The translations under genes and the position numbers were made by a program. From Rutpela maculata (Eukaryota; Arthropoda; Insecta; Coleoptera; Cerambycidae): 64,000 nucleotides of DNA. Position 1 is the first letter of the stretch. Every line of letters starts with the position of its first letter. The DNA lies in the NCBI GenBank assembly GCA_936432065.2, contig OW386288.2:13318706-13382705 (forward strand). The letters are read 5' to 3'. Below are positions 23,461-35,400 of this stretch, in pieces. A model generated the notes under the pieces. That model saw nothing but the letters and a program-made list of their open reading frames with translations, did no database searches and had not been told where the DNA came from.

Positions 23461-26400
23461 TCACTGAATAAGGTCATCTATAAGTGACTTATCATCTTTG
23501 CCATTGGATTTCAACAGTTTCAAACATTTCAGCAATTTTTCTTTGTGTTTTCTCAGTCTTTCTGCACGCAGCTTTTCAAATTCCTCGACGTGTTGTGACG
23601 GTCGATTTAAAGAGGGGATGTTGATTTTATTTGGACCTGTTTCTTCATATGTATTGGTCTAGAAAATAAAAATACAATAACTTAGCATTACTTTTCCTAC
23701 TTAATCCTAATATGATAAATAAGTATGTCTATACTTATTTAGAAAGGGTTTTAAGTCATGTTTCACAGAGCTCTCTAGGGCTAGATTCGTACACGGCTCT
23801 GTATATACAATTATAATCTGTGTTTACATGTGGTTTATTTAATAATTTGTATGTTTATGACATCATGTTGCATTGTTCATTATTAAATATTTCCTTAATG
23901 CCTAATTTAGTTATCTATTCTTACAAGATAGCGGCTTTTCATTAAAAAGCCCTTCAAAGTTTTGAAAACGGAGAGTGACAGCTTTTAAAATATTTTTAAT
24001 CATTTAAGAGAGAGCAAGGCGATCAAATCAGAGGGGAGTAGGCGGCAATGAGCCAATGTGAAGAGATCTTCATAATAAACAAATTTTAGCTAAAAACTTT
24101 CTTCAAGAAGTGTAGTATTCATTTTCTTACAGGAATATCTTCTTTTCAGTTTAATAACGCCAGCCGTTTGGCTAAAAATTGCTTTTTCCCAGTCAAGATT
24201 TTTAGTATAGTGCTTTTTAATAGATGATGCCACCTACAGCTCTTCAATAGACCATTTTAGGTTACGTGGTTTTGGCAAGTCGGCTATTTTGCTTGAGGGA
24301 CGACCAAACGCAGTTTGCGTAGTTTTATATTTTTTTATTCTAGTTTTTCTTGAGAAACTATGTTTTCGTAATAATGTCATGTAGTGAATATTATTCAACC
24401 CTTATGGGTGATGTAAAGTGTTGCTATGATGAGAAAATCAAAATAATAGACAATATTGACCCATACACCCTTGGAGACCTGGAGACCTTTCTGCAGATTT
24501 GTCTATTTTACCCTTGTGTATCCGTAATTGATATGGTTAATTACTTAGTGTTGACTCAGCTTCTACACAGGCCAGCAGTTAAAGGCATACAAATTTTTAC
24601 AACCATATAAATATTATGAGGCTGGATTTGTGCAAGAAATAAACTCAAATGTATTCATTGTTATGGACAAGGCAAGTTTATATTTAAATAATTAAGTGCT
24701 AGATTTCAGTGATAAGCATGTTATATTATGCGTATGTAGTATTCAATAATTCTGCCAGAAAGTGATTTCTTTACCTTTCTCCTAAGCTTTTTTTTACATT
24801 CAAAATAAACCTTATTTCACAAAAGGATTACATTTTATTTTTATTTCACGTTTAAAACTGAGATTACTTCTTTGTTTACAATGGAATAAAAAGTTTGGTT
24901 GTCCCTCAGGTAATATGGCCGACTTATCGTGACGTCATCCTAAAATGGTCTATAGGGCATCTGCATCATGTACCCAACGTAACCTTAAATTTTCAGTTTT
25001 TCAAGTTTATTCTCATTTTTAATGTTTGTATACGCATTTTTAGCTTGGAGCCGTACTGCTCCAAGCAAATATTTAAAAATTTACGTAAATAATTTTTCAA
25101 TATTGTTGATTAATAAAAATAGATTTAGGCTGAAGGATCTCGGTCAGTGGCCCTGTTGAATTGTATATGTCAATTCAATAAAGCACTTTTATTATTATTA
25201 TTTAAAATAGACTGCTAATTACAGGTTAGTATTCCAACTAGAGATGGGCACGTGACGTGAATTTCACCGTGTCACGGCGTGAGCGTGTACATTTAAGGTA
25301 CCAAATCACGGAAGATTTCGTGAGTGTGCGTGAGTCAAAAGATCCCGTGCGTGAGCGTGCGTAAGATAATATTCACGCCGTGACACGACGCCTCATCTCT
25401 GCTTTAAAATTTCAACCTGTCGTGTCGTGACAAAAATAAGATGCGAAGCGATAGACGGAAGACGGAACACGAGCGCGAGAAGGGAGGGAAAAGGACAGGA
25501 GACAGGATGAATGACGCAACATTCAAATCAAACTGCCTAATTGCAATCTCTCTTTACTGCATTCGCCAGTCGCCTAGCCCTCCTGGCCTGGTCTGGTCAC
25601 TCTGATCCAGAGATGGGCACGTGACGTGAATTTCACTGTGTCACGGCGTGAGCGTGTACATTTAAGGTACCAAATCACGGAAGATTTCGTGAGTGTGCGT
25701 GAGTCAAAAGATCCCGTGAGTGAGCGTGCGTGAGTTTGCCTTAACATATATCAGTCGTGCGTGAGTGTGCGTGAGCTAAAGGTTTAAAGTCGTGAGCGTG
25801 AGTCAAAATCGACTCACGCGCCCATCTCTAATTCCAACCCACAAAAAGAGTCCTATTTTATTAGGACAAAGTATTTAGAACTTCATAAACATTACACTGA
25901 ACTAGATTTTAGTTGAAAATACGGGAACCAGGCAGAAATTTTAATAACAGCTGCGTAATACTCTTAAATCTTAAGAAACACATATTATTGAGGTTATCTG
26001 TGACGTCACGTGCAGATGCCCTATAATAGCCACACTGCCTACCCTTCGCCCCACTTCAGCTTTAGCTTTACCGATGAAATTTTGTGATTGGCGTTGTCTC
26101 CTCTTAATAATTCATTTAACAATTTTGTTTTAGTTTATATATTTTATAGTAATCAGTAGTATTAAAAAACCCAATCTGTCTGATCCACTTGGTGCAGAGG
26201 TTTCTGTCATTCGATTTTTAAATATTTTTGCAGAGATAGCAAAATACCCAATAAATAGTAAGAAACTAATATGCCGCAAATAATAATTATATACAATATC
26301 TAGAATCTTTACCTCGTCATTATCGGTAGGAACCATTCTATGCGTAGTAACTTTCTTTAATGCCACTCCCCGAATACCCTTTCTTTTTCTTATAAACATA

Positions 26401-29400
26401 CCATTAACTGTCTTCCACAGCCCTGCACCTAAACACAATAACAGTTTGTAAAGTTTTTGAAAGTTTCGCAAAGTAAAATGTCAGAACAAATATGACTCCT
26501 GCTGATATCCAAAAATAACAGTTGAAGATTTTTACAAAATTTTCAGCATTTAATTTTTCTCTACGTGTGCCTTATAAATGAAGGATACATACCCTTTCCT
26601 TTACTTGGTGTGTCCGTCTGAAAAAAATATTGCTGATATAAATTTTTAGGCATTTTCTTCAAAATAGTCACCTGTGGCACAAACTCGGGCATAAGAAAAT
26701 CTTGATCGGAACCGTTAACTTTCATATTTTCTGTGGAGCACTCTGGATATTCCATCATATAATCCTGGGAAGCAACAGTATATGGTAAGAAATTAGGAGC
26801 AGTTTCTTCCCAGTAGGCATCCTTACCTAGTTTTGGGTGTTCTTGATGGATTTTGTCAACCAGAAGAAAACACACCTGAAAATTTGTCGACTATTTTTTT
26901 TTTGTTCTGGTATATCAACAAAAAGGAATTACTGTTAGTAGGTAGATAGATAGATAGATCTTTATTGCATCTGTGGCAAGTCAAAAAATAAATACATGAA
27001 GAAAAAATATATAGATATAGTAAATAACTAATAACAATCAGTTTATCTTTGCCTCTGGTGTTGTGAGAGTGTACACTCAAAGAAAATGATAGGTAAATTC
27101 AACCAAAAAGATCATATGAAATCACGCCCATCTAGTTTCATAGTTAAATCAATCCGAAAAGAATAGTCATACAACTTTATTTGTTTTCGTAAACAAATAG
27201 TAGTTTAATAATCATATCTTCTTGTAACAAATTAAATAGTACAATGACATTTTTTTATGTTCACTAACCATTTTCAATTTGGTCTACAATTAAATAGTAC
27301 AACGACTTTGTTTCTTGTTCACCAACTAATTTTTAGGTTGATCTACACTTTATTGTATGATGAAGTTTTTCTTGGTTAGCCAAAATCTCAGTATTGAGAC
27401 ATCAGACCACCCAAACCAAAGATTAGAGATCCTTTATAAGATCCATCCAAATATATCGATGATCCCTGAGAGAATTTGAACATTGCAATCATGTTATTAA
27501 TTTTCTATAAATTCATAAGAGTATAAGATAATGCATGATTGATTATTGTCAGTGATTTGTATGTGGCGTCATCTGGGAATAATTTCTGTAATAGACTACG
27601 TGGTAAGCAAGCAAATTTTATAGTAATTCTTTTAGAACTTCTAGAAGACGACAATAATATTGGTTTGTCTACCAAGTACAATAATACAGCGAACTAATAC
27701 TGGGTTAGAATTACAATTCGATAATAGTTAAAAAATAAAATATACTATTATTTAGTTTAATTTGACAAAATTCAACAAAATAATAGTCAGACGAACAAAA
27801 TAATAGTCTTATTCATCTATTTTTTAAGTTAATGTTTGTTTTGTTGTACGACAACTTTTTATTAATTAAAATAACAATCACCTCTTGTTTAAAAATACCA
27901 TCAATATAATTTAGTTTAACAAAATTAACGATATTGTTAGTTAACCATTTTTTTTTGTTGAATTTACCCATACTATTTCTTTGAGTGTACATCTGAACAA
28001 TGGCGGCTGGTGAAATTTCAATATTTTTTTTCTCGTCTATGGCGCACGGGACCCATACGAAATTTGGGAAATAACATCTAGAGAAGCACTTCTCTAATGA
28101 CCCCTAAAAAATTTTGAAAAAGCAGTTTGCGAAAAAAATTTTGAAAATTCGTTAGCCTCCCCTGGGTCTAGGAGCTCCTGTTTATTTTTATTTTTTTTTG
28201 TCATATGCATTTGACTATTCATAAAAATACAACAACAGATTTTGAAGTTTATGAAAATATTTTCATTACTAACTGAGATACAACGAATTGAAATATTGTA
28301 ATTTGTTAAATTGTAAATTACAAAATTTCAGTTCATTGTATTTCAGTTAGTAATGAAAATATTTTCATAAACTTCAAAATCTGTTGTATTTTTATGAAAT
28401 GTCAAATGCATATGACAAAAAAAAATAAAAATAAACAGGAGCTCCTAGACCCAGGGGAGGCTAACGAATTTTCAAACATTTTTTCGCAAACTGCTTTTTC
28501 AAAATTTTTTAGGGGTCATTAGAAAAGTGCTTCTCTAGATGTTATTTCCCAAATTTCGTATGGGTCCCATACGCCATAAACGAGAAAAAAAATATTGAAA
28601 TTTCACCAGCCGCCGCTGCATCTGAATGAGTCAGAAACTGTTCTTTGTTTCTGTGTATGTCTATTAAACAAATAAAAATATACATGCTAGGTAAAGACAG
28701 TATACCAAGGCTCCTAATCTATAACGCTAACATTACATAAAACTGACTGCACGCTTCTGCATTACAAATACCTTTTGGGAGCTACTGGAATTTCCCCAAA
28801 GAGCAACGCCATACTTAAGGTGTGAATGAATCAGAGCAAAATAAACAAAAAGCAGTGCCTTGTTACTTAAAAGAGTGCTAAGTTTCCTTAAAAGAAAGAT
28901 AGAACTACACAGAGCTTTTTGCACAGTTGAACAACATGTTTGTCCCATCTACGACAATCATCGATAATGAGACCCAAGGATTTAAAACTTGCCTGTCACA
29001 CTTCTGCCAGATGTAAATGTTAATTTTTGCGTTTTGTCTCGATTTAAGCATAATTTATTTATAGAGAACCAAATCTCAGCAGTATTCTCAACTAGAGCAG
29101 TTTTTTTGTGCTAGATTTAACAAACTTTCATCAGAGCAAATTAAAGTTGGGGCATCTGCAAACAACATACTTTTGGTATGACTTATGCAGTTAGGGAAGT
29201 CGTTAATACATATTAAGAATAAAAGGGGTCCCAACACAGTTCCCTGAAGTACTCCATGTTTGATACTTTCATAACTAGAATCCATATTATTTACAGATAC
29301 ATACTGAAATCTATTTGATAGATAAGACCTAAGTAGATCAAAAGGAATGCCTCTTATTCCATAGAATTCAAGCTTACGCTCCACTATCTAATGTGACACA

Positions 29401-32400
29401 CAATCGAAAGCCTTGCTAAAGGTTTGTTCAAAAATCCTGCACTCTCTGCACTAGTGCAGATAATAGAACAAGATAGAGTGAGACTATACATAAGTTGAAG
29501 AGAGATAAATTTGCATTGGTGCAGATAGTGGAGTATTCTTGAACAAAGTTTAAGATTGCATATGCAGTTAGGGAAGTCGTTAATATATATTAAGAATAAA
29601 AGAGGTCCCAACACAGATCCCTGAGGTACTCCATGTTTGATACTTTTATAACTAGAATATTATTTACAGATACATACTGAAATCTATTTGATAGAGAAGG
29701 CTTAAGTAGGTCAAAAGGAATGTCTCTTATTCCATAGAATTCAGGCGTTAAAAACATTACACAGTGGCACAACAATAACATAGAGCTGTTTATTCCAAAG
29801 AAATCCAGAGAAGAATTTTTTAAGGATAAGACTACATTTAATATTTCCTGAGGAGTCATGGGTTGGAGAAAAAATGAGCACGGAGGTTTCTGTAAATTAT
29901 TAAGAAAATCAACTGCGTCCCTACCTCGATTATTAGGTGATCAGTGCAAGAATAATATTACCTGTATATGCCTGTCAATCATCCACACGACTTCAAAATC
30001 ATCATCATCTTCTCCAAAAGGGTTTATAAGCGTTTCGGCAACTTTCAACCATCCCATGTAGAAGAAAAATTCCACAACTGGCATAAATGGGAAACTAAAG
30101 ACTATTTTTTCCCCAACAGTGTTGTCGTTTTGGTCTATAAATTGGTATCCAATAACGGTTACTAAGAAATAACTATAAACTGCCAATGTAACTACCTAAA
30201 ATTAATTGGTGCATTACTTGGTGTACTTGAATTCAGACCATAAGTTATTATAAAGGCACGGCATTTTTTAGCATTAATAGAGTCTAACTTAACATTTAAT
30301 TTTTCAATAAATAGTATACTGCCCATCACCTCCACTCCTACTACCGAAGTGGCATATCATTTTATGGGTTTTCAAATATTATGTTATTAAAGTTCCATAA
30401 ACAATTGTTTCCACATAGTGGAGTGCAAATATAGTCTAGTAGTATCAGAGACCGTAACCGAACCGAAAACCGCATCATAATTACGATTTTTTTTCTAACC
30501 GTAACCGAAAACCGGAATAAGAGCTTCTGGTAAACCGAAAACCGAAATGAGAGATTCTAGAAAACCAAAAACCAGATTGACGCTGCTTTGAACACCAAAA
30601 CCGAAAACCAAATTAACACTGCTCTGAGTAACCGTAATTAGGTAACCGTAACAGAAACCGATCCGAAATAAATTTCGTTTTCGGTCTCTGTAAGCATTAA
30701 TTTAATTTTAACTGAAAACCGCACCATAATTACGAATTTTTCCTAACTGTAACCGAAACCGAAAACCAGAATGAAAGTGTCTGGTAAACCGAAACCGAAA
30801 ACCGGAATGTGAGATTCTGAAAAACCGAAACCGTAACCGAAAACCAAATCGATGCTGCTTTGAAAACCAAAACCGAAAACCAAATTAACGCTGCTCTGAA
30901 AACCGAAAATGGTGTACGTCAGTTAACCGTAAACGAAACAGAACTGAAATAAATTTCGATTTCGGTCCCTGTAGTAGGTATAGTCAAAAATATTTTTGTT
31001 GTGAGAGACTTGGAATAAAAATCTGGATGTGGAAGTAGTGATTCCTTACAGTGGTTTGTTTTGGTTCTTTCTAATCTGTGTTGGAGAATGACAAGATCCT
31101 CTTTGAACCTAGTATTATGTTCGTGATTATCATTATTTATTTTATAATTTCTGACATTTTTTTACATTTAATAAATTCTGATAAATGATCATAGATAAAG
31201 GGTCATCATTCTAAGCGATTTGAAAGAGGGTCGGCAACTGCTTTCATCCCATCTAATATTAGCAATAGCTGTTATTGCAATTTTTTTAATAATGAACATT
31301 TTTTCCAAATGAGTATGTGCTGAGTTTCCCCAGACCAATACACTATATGTGAGAATAGAATTAAGAGTGATGACTGCCTGCCAATTTACAGATATCCATA
31401 TTTTTCTAATAATAAATGCTAGGGTTAGCATTTCCTTTACATGAAATATACTATTTGTACATTATAAACTCTAAAATGCTATATCAAAATATTATTATCA
31501 ACATCTTGACAAAAATTATAAGTCTGTAAATGTGCAGATACAGTTCTTTTATTTTCAAAACAGTTCTCTCAATAATTGTACTTTATTTAATGCATCATGA
31601 GACCGTCCCGGTTATCGCCGAAGAATTCTGTGCCTTGATTATTATTAAGGTTATAATTAAATTTTTTAGTCTGTAGAATGTGCAGCTTTACCTGTGTATA
31701 TACCAAAGGTACACTAATCCAATCGTAGTCGAGCATTCCACCACACTTGCTTCGAAAGGCATTCAATTCTTCTAGAAGTCCCTTAACTGAGAAATCATCT
31801 TTGATTATACCTTCATGCCTAGCTCTCGTTGTCACATTCGCTGCCCAAGCTAAAGGTAACCTAAAAGTATTGTATATTTTGTTTAAACTTTTCAAGCCAG
31901 CAGTGAAAAATATTTTTATTTAATATGCCTATCTTCTACCACTTAAAAAACATAACATTTACCTACCAATATTTTGAATAACTGGGATATTCAATGTCTA
32001 GTTGTTCCATGAGAATCTTTTCATCCGGTGTTATTAGTCCGGCCTCTATGAAATGGTCTAATGTGGGAAAACGTTTCTTTACTTTAGGAGACAACATGGT
32101 TAACGTTATAGTAAATGAAACACAAGCGTACCTCACTATCGTTCTTCTAACAATTCTTGCTCTCTCGTCCTAAAACAATTACAAATGCGTGTACAGTAAC
32201 ATGAAGAAAAATAAATATCTGAGAATTAGATATGAAAATTATAAATTATCACTTCGATTGGCGAATTTATATTAGAGACAACAAATTTGTCATTTAAAAT
32301 CAATTGTTTACCAGTCCTTTAATGCTGGCTCCAACAAGAATAGCTAAATTATCCGGAAATGGTATAGACGTGTATTGACTCCACCATCTTGTGTACACTA

Positions 32401-35400
32401 TATTTACATAAAAACCTAAGACAAAACTGAGAGGTATCAGACTTCCATACTGGGCACAATAGGTCACAATCCTCTCAAAATACCTAAAAGCAGACTATAT
32501 ATTTTTTATCTATTTGTGAAACCATTATTCGATTCCACAGCCAAAGAAGTAACTGTTATACAGTGTGATAACAACTTCGAAAAAAGTACTTGAACTTGAA
32601 AATTAACGATATTTTGCAAAACGTGGGACAATAAAAGTATACTTACTTTTTACTACCATCATCCAAAATATATAAGTATAAGATATTTAGTACATAATAA
32701 ATACCTAAAAATAATAATAAATCAGCCCACACTATTTTGTATATGCTTCCTCGCCATCTGAAAAAATAAATGCAATACTTTGAATTAAATTTTTGCAATT
32801 TGAGTGACCTAGAATTTTCTACTCTTTGCAGACGAAAAGTTGTCAGTCACTTTTTAATCGTAATATCGCTCGTAGATACAATTTTTTCATAACATTGCAT
32901 TAGACATTCAAGCATCTTAAACCATATTAAATGAAAAGTGCAAAAGGAAAAACGTTACGTGAAAACCAGTAAAGCTTACGGATTTTTTTCAGAACTTTTT
33001 ATCAATGTTTAGGTTTCATTAAAAAAAATATAGCATAGGCACTTAACTTGCCACAATGCGATACCTCTCAAGAACAACGCATTATTGAAAAAAATGTTTC
33101 AAACAAAGATTGTTTGGTCTAGAGGGGAAAGAAAGAAAATGACATTATTATACTCTTCTCAAATACACAAAAAGCATATTGCATTTGATCGACACATTTC
33201 CAAAACCATAAATGTCATTCGTAGAGAAAAATTTATTGCAAGAGGACCATGTGACAGCATTTTTACGTGTATCCTTCATGCATTACTGAACTACCTTCAA
33301 ATTAGTGTCTGAACTTTGTAATGTGGTGTCGTCTGCAAATAGAACAAGATTAGCCTCCGTTACAGCCTGTTTAAGATCATTGATGTATATTAAAAATAAA
33401 TTTGGCTCCAGAACGGCCCCTGCGGCACCCCAATTTTCACCTCCAGGAGCTTCGAGTTTTTATGAATTATGCTGGTGTATTGTTACCGGTTAGTTAGGTA
33501 GGATTTTATGAGGTTACAACGTACTTTAGTTGTCCTATCAGCACATGGTGTGAGACACAATCAAAGTCCTTCTGAAGATCGCAAAAAGTATCCCAACGTA
33601 CTTTTTTTTCTTGTCCTTCTATGATTTTATTAATAAGTTGACATATTGCATCATTTGTTGACTTCTTGGTACAGAATCCGTACTGATTCTTATAGAATAT
33701 ATTGTTTTTCAAAGTGATAAGTAATTTGATGTTTTAAAATAGTTTCAAAATTTTTTAAGATAATCGGTACTATTGATATGTCAGAAATTATTACTGTCAA
33801 GAGATGTTCCTCCTTTATGAATTGGGATAACTTTTGTGATCTTCAGGGAGTCAGGGTAGATACCAGAGCTTATGCATTGATTAAAAAGAATAACAAGCGG
33901 ATTTATGACTATATTTTTTATGTTTTTTAATATGTGTAACGAAGTGTTTTTCTTAATAATAAAATGCAGTAAATTAACCCTATGCTTCGTTGCTTGTCCC
34001 GTTTACCTGTAAAATTTACTTGCTTTAATTAATTGCATGGATTTTCCTTACCCTCATCCGTGCAACTGAGGAACTTCCAAAGTAAAGAACCGCGTTGTAG
34101 AATCCTATCTCATGTAAATTGTAAAAAATCTTGCCGTGAGAAGATAGCGCGACATATCAATATAATTTAGAAAATTGCCACCAGCGACGCTGGTGACAAT
34201 TACATATTCACTTCCATATTCACTGGCCATATTCACTTCGGGAATATTGAAGTTAGTGGAAAGGCATTTTGGTCATTCCCGTATCAGCTCTTGTTAAGGT
34301 AAGATGCACTAATTTTATTAAGTGGGTACCTCCGTAGCCAATTTGTCAGAGATCCCGTACATCCAACTATTAAGATTGTCCGACATGATTAAGTGTATTC
34401 AACTGTTAATTTCAAGTAATTTCGATTAAAATGTATAAAATGCGATTGTCAATTCCCGAATTATCCAGATACTGTACATATAATTTTTGTTAATGTCGGC
34501 GTGTTATAGAGACAGACTGATAAATTCTCGAGATTTTGTCCAAAACAGTTATATTCCAGTAATTTTTCTTAGGACAGAACCAAGAAAAAGAAACATAATA
34601 GACGTATTTGAGAGAGTAACGGTAAACCGTTCTTTACCAGATTATTTTAACTTGTACCGTGTTTTTCTATTCAATGAGATAAAATAATGCTTGATAATTT
34701 ACCGTGTTTAGAATCTGTTTTTCTACCTGCTTTAATTTAACCACGTCGTGTTGATATAAATTAAAAACGAAATACTGTATTCCGAAGAAGTTATGAAAAT
34801 TTGTTATAAAATAATACCTGACAATTTACCGTGTTTCAGAACCTGTTTTCCTGCTATGGTATTTTAACAATTTCGTCTTTTATGAATAAACAATAAAATC
34901 CAGTATCCTGAGAAATTTATGAAACTTTGTCATAGTCCAAGAACTTGACGCGAAAATCTGACAATCCCGAAATAGTTATTTTTCATATGTTGCTACGTAA
35001 CATTCTCTGAAACCGCTCTGACAACTTTGCGTTTGGCTAATAAAGGTAGCACGTCTCCCGCCAGACGTTTGCCACCCCGAAAACCGCAGGCAAACCGCCA
35101 GATTGGAAGTAAAAGAACAAAGCCGTGTTCTTTAGCCGTACTTCCTGATTATTATTTCGTGCATGCCTATATTGCTGTAAATAATTGCCTTGCTACCACC
35201 TAGAATTCAAGCACTGCCTGTTGTTACTTTGCATACTGCTTGGCATCCTGTGGATTGCCCGCTTGCCACTAGTAACAAACCCGTTTAATAGTAACCTTAA
35301 CATTTGCAACACCCCGATTAATCTATCTTTTCTCCGCTTGATCAGTTAGCCCGCTTGATTAGTTAGTCAGCTTGGTTAGTTAGTTAGTTTTTTTTTTAGT

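Larger units (their letters stand above)
24004..26107 (-). mobile_element. TTAA-flanked repeat family X, copy 2
   Basis: TTAA at 24004-24007 and 26104-26107. It is the reverse complement of copies 1 and 3, with the ends gagagagcaaggcgatcaaa and gaggagacaacgccaatcac (minus strand). It carries element Z (24248-24952), a LINE 3' end (about 25133-25205) and a hAT element (25239-25830). It lies in the last bestrophin intron. Confidence 0.7.
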
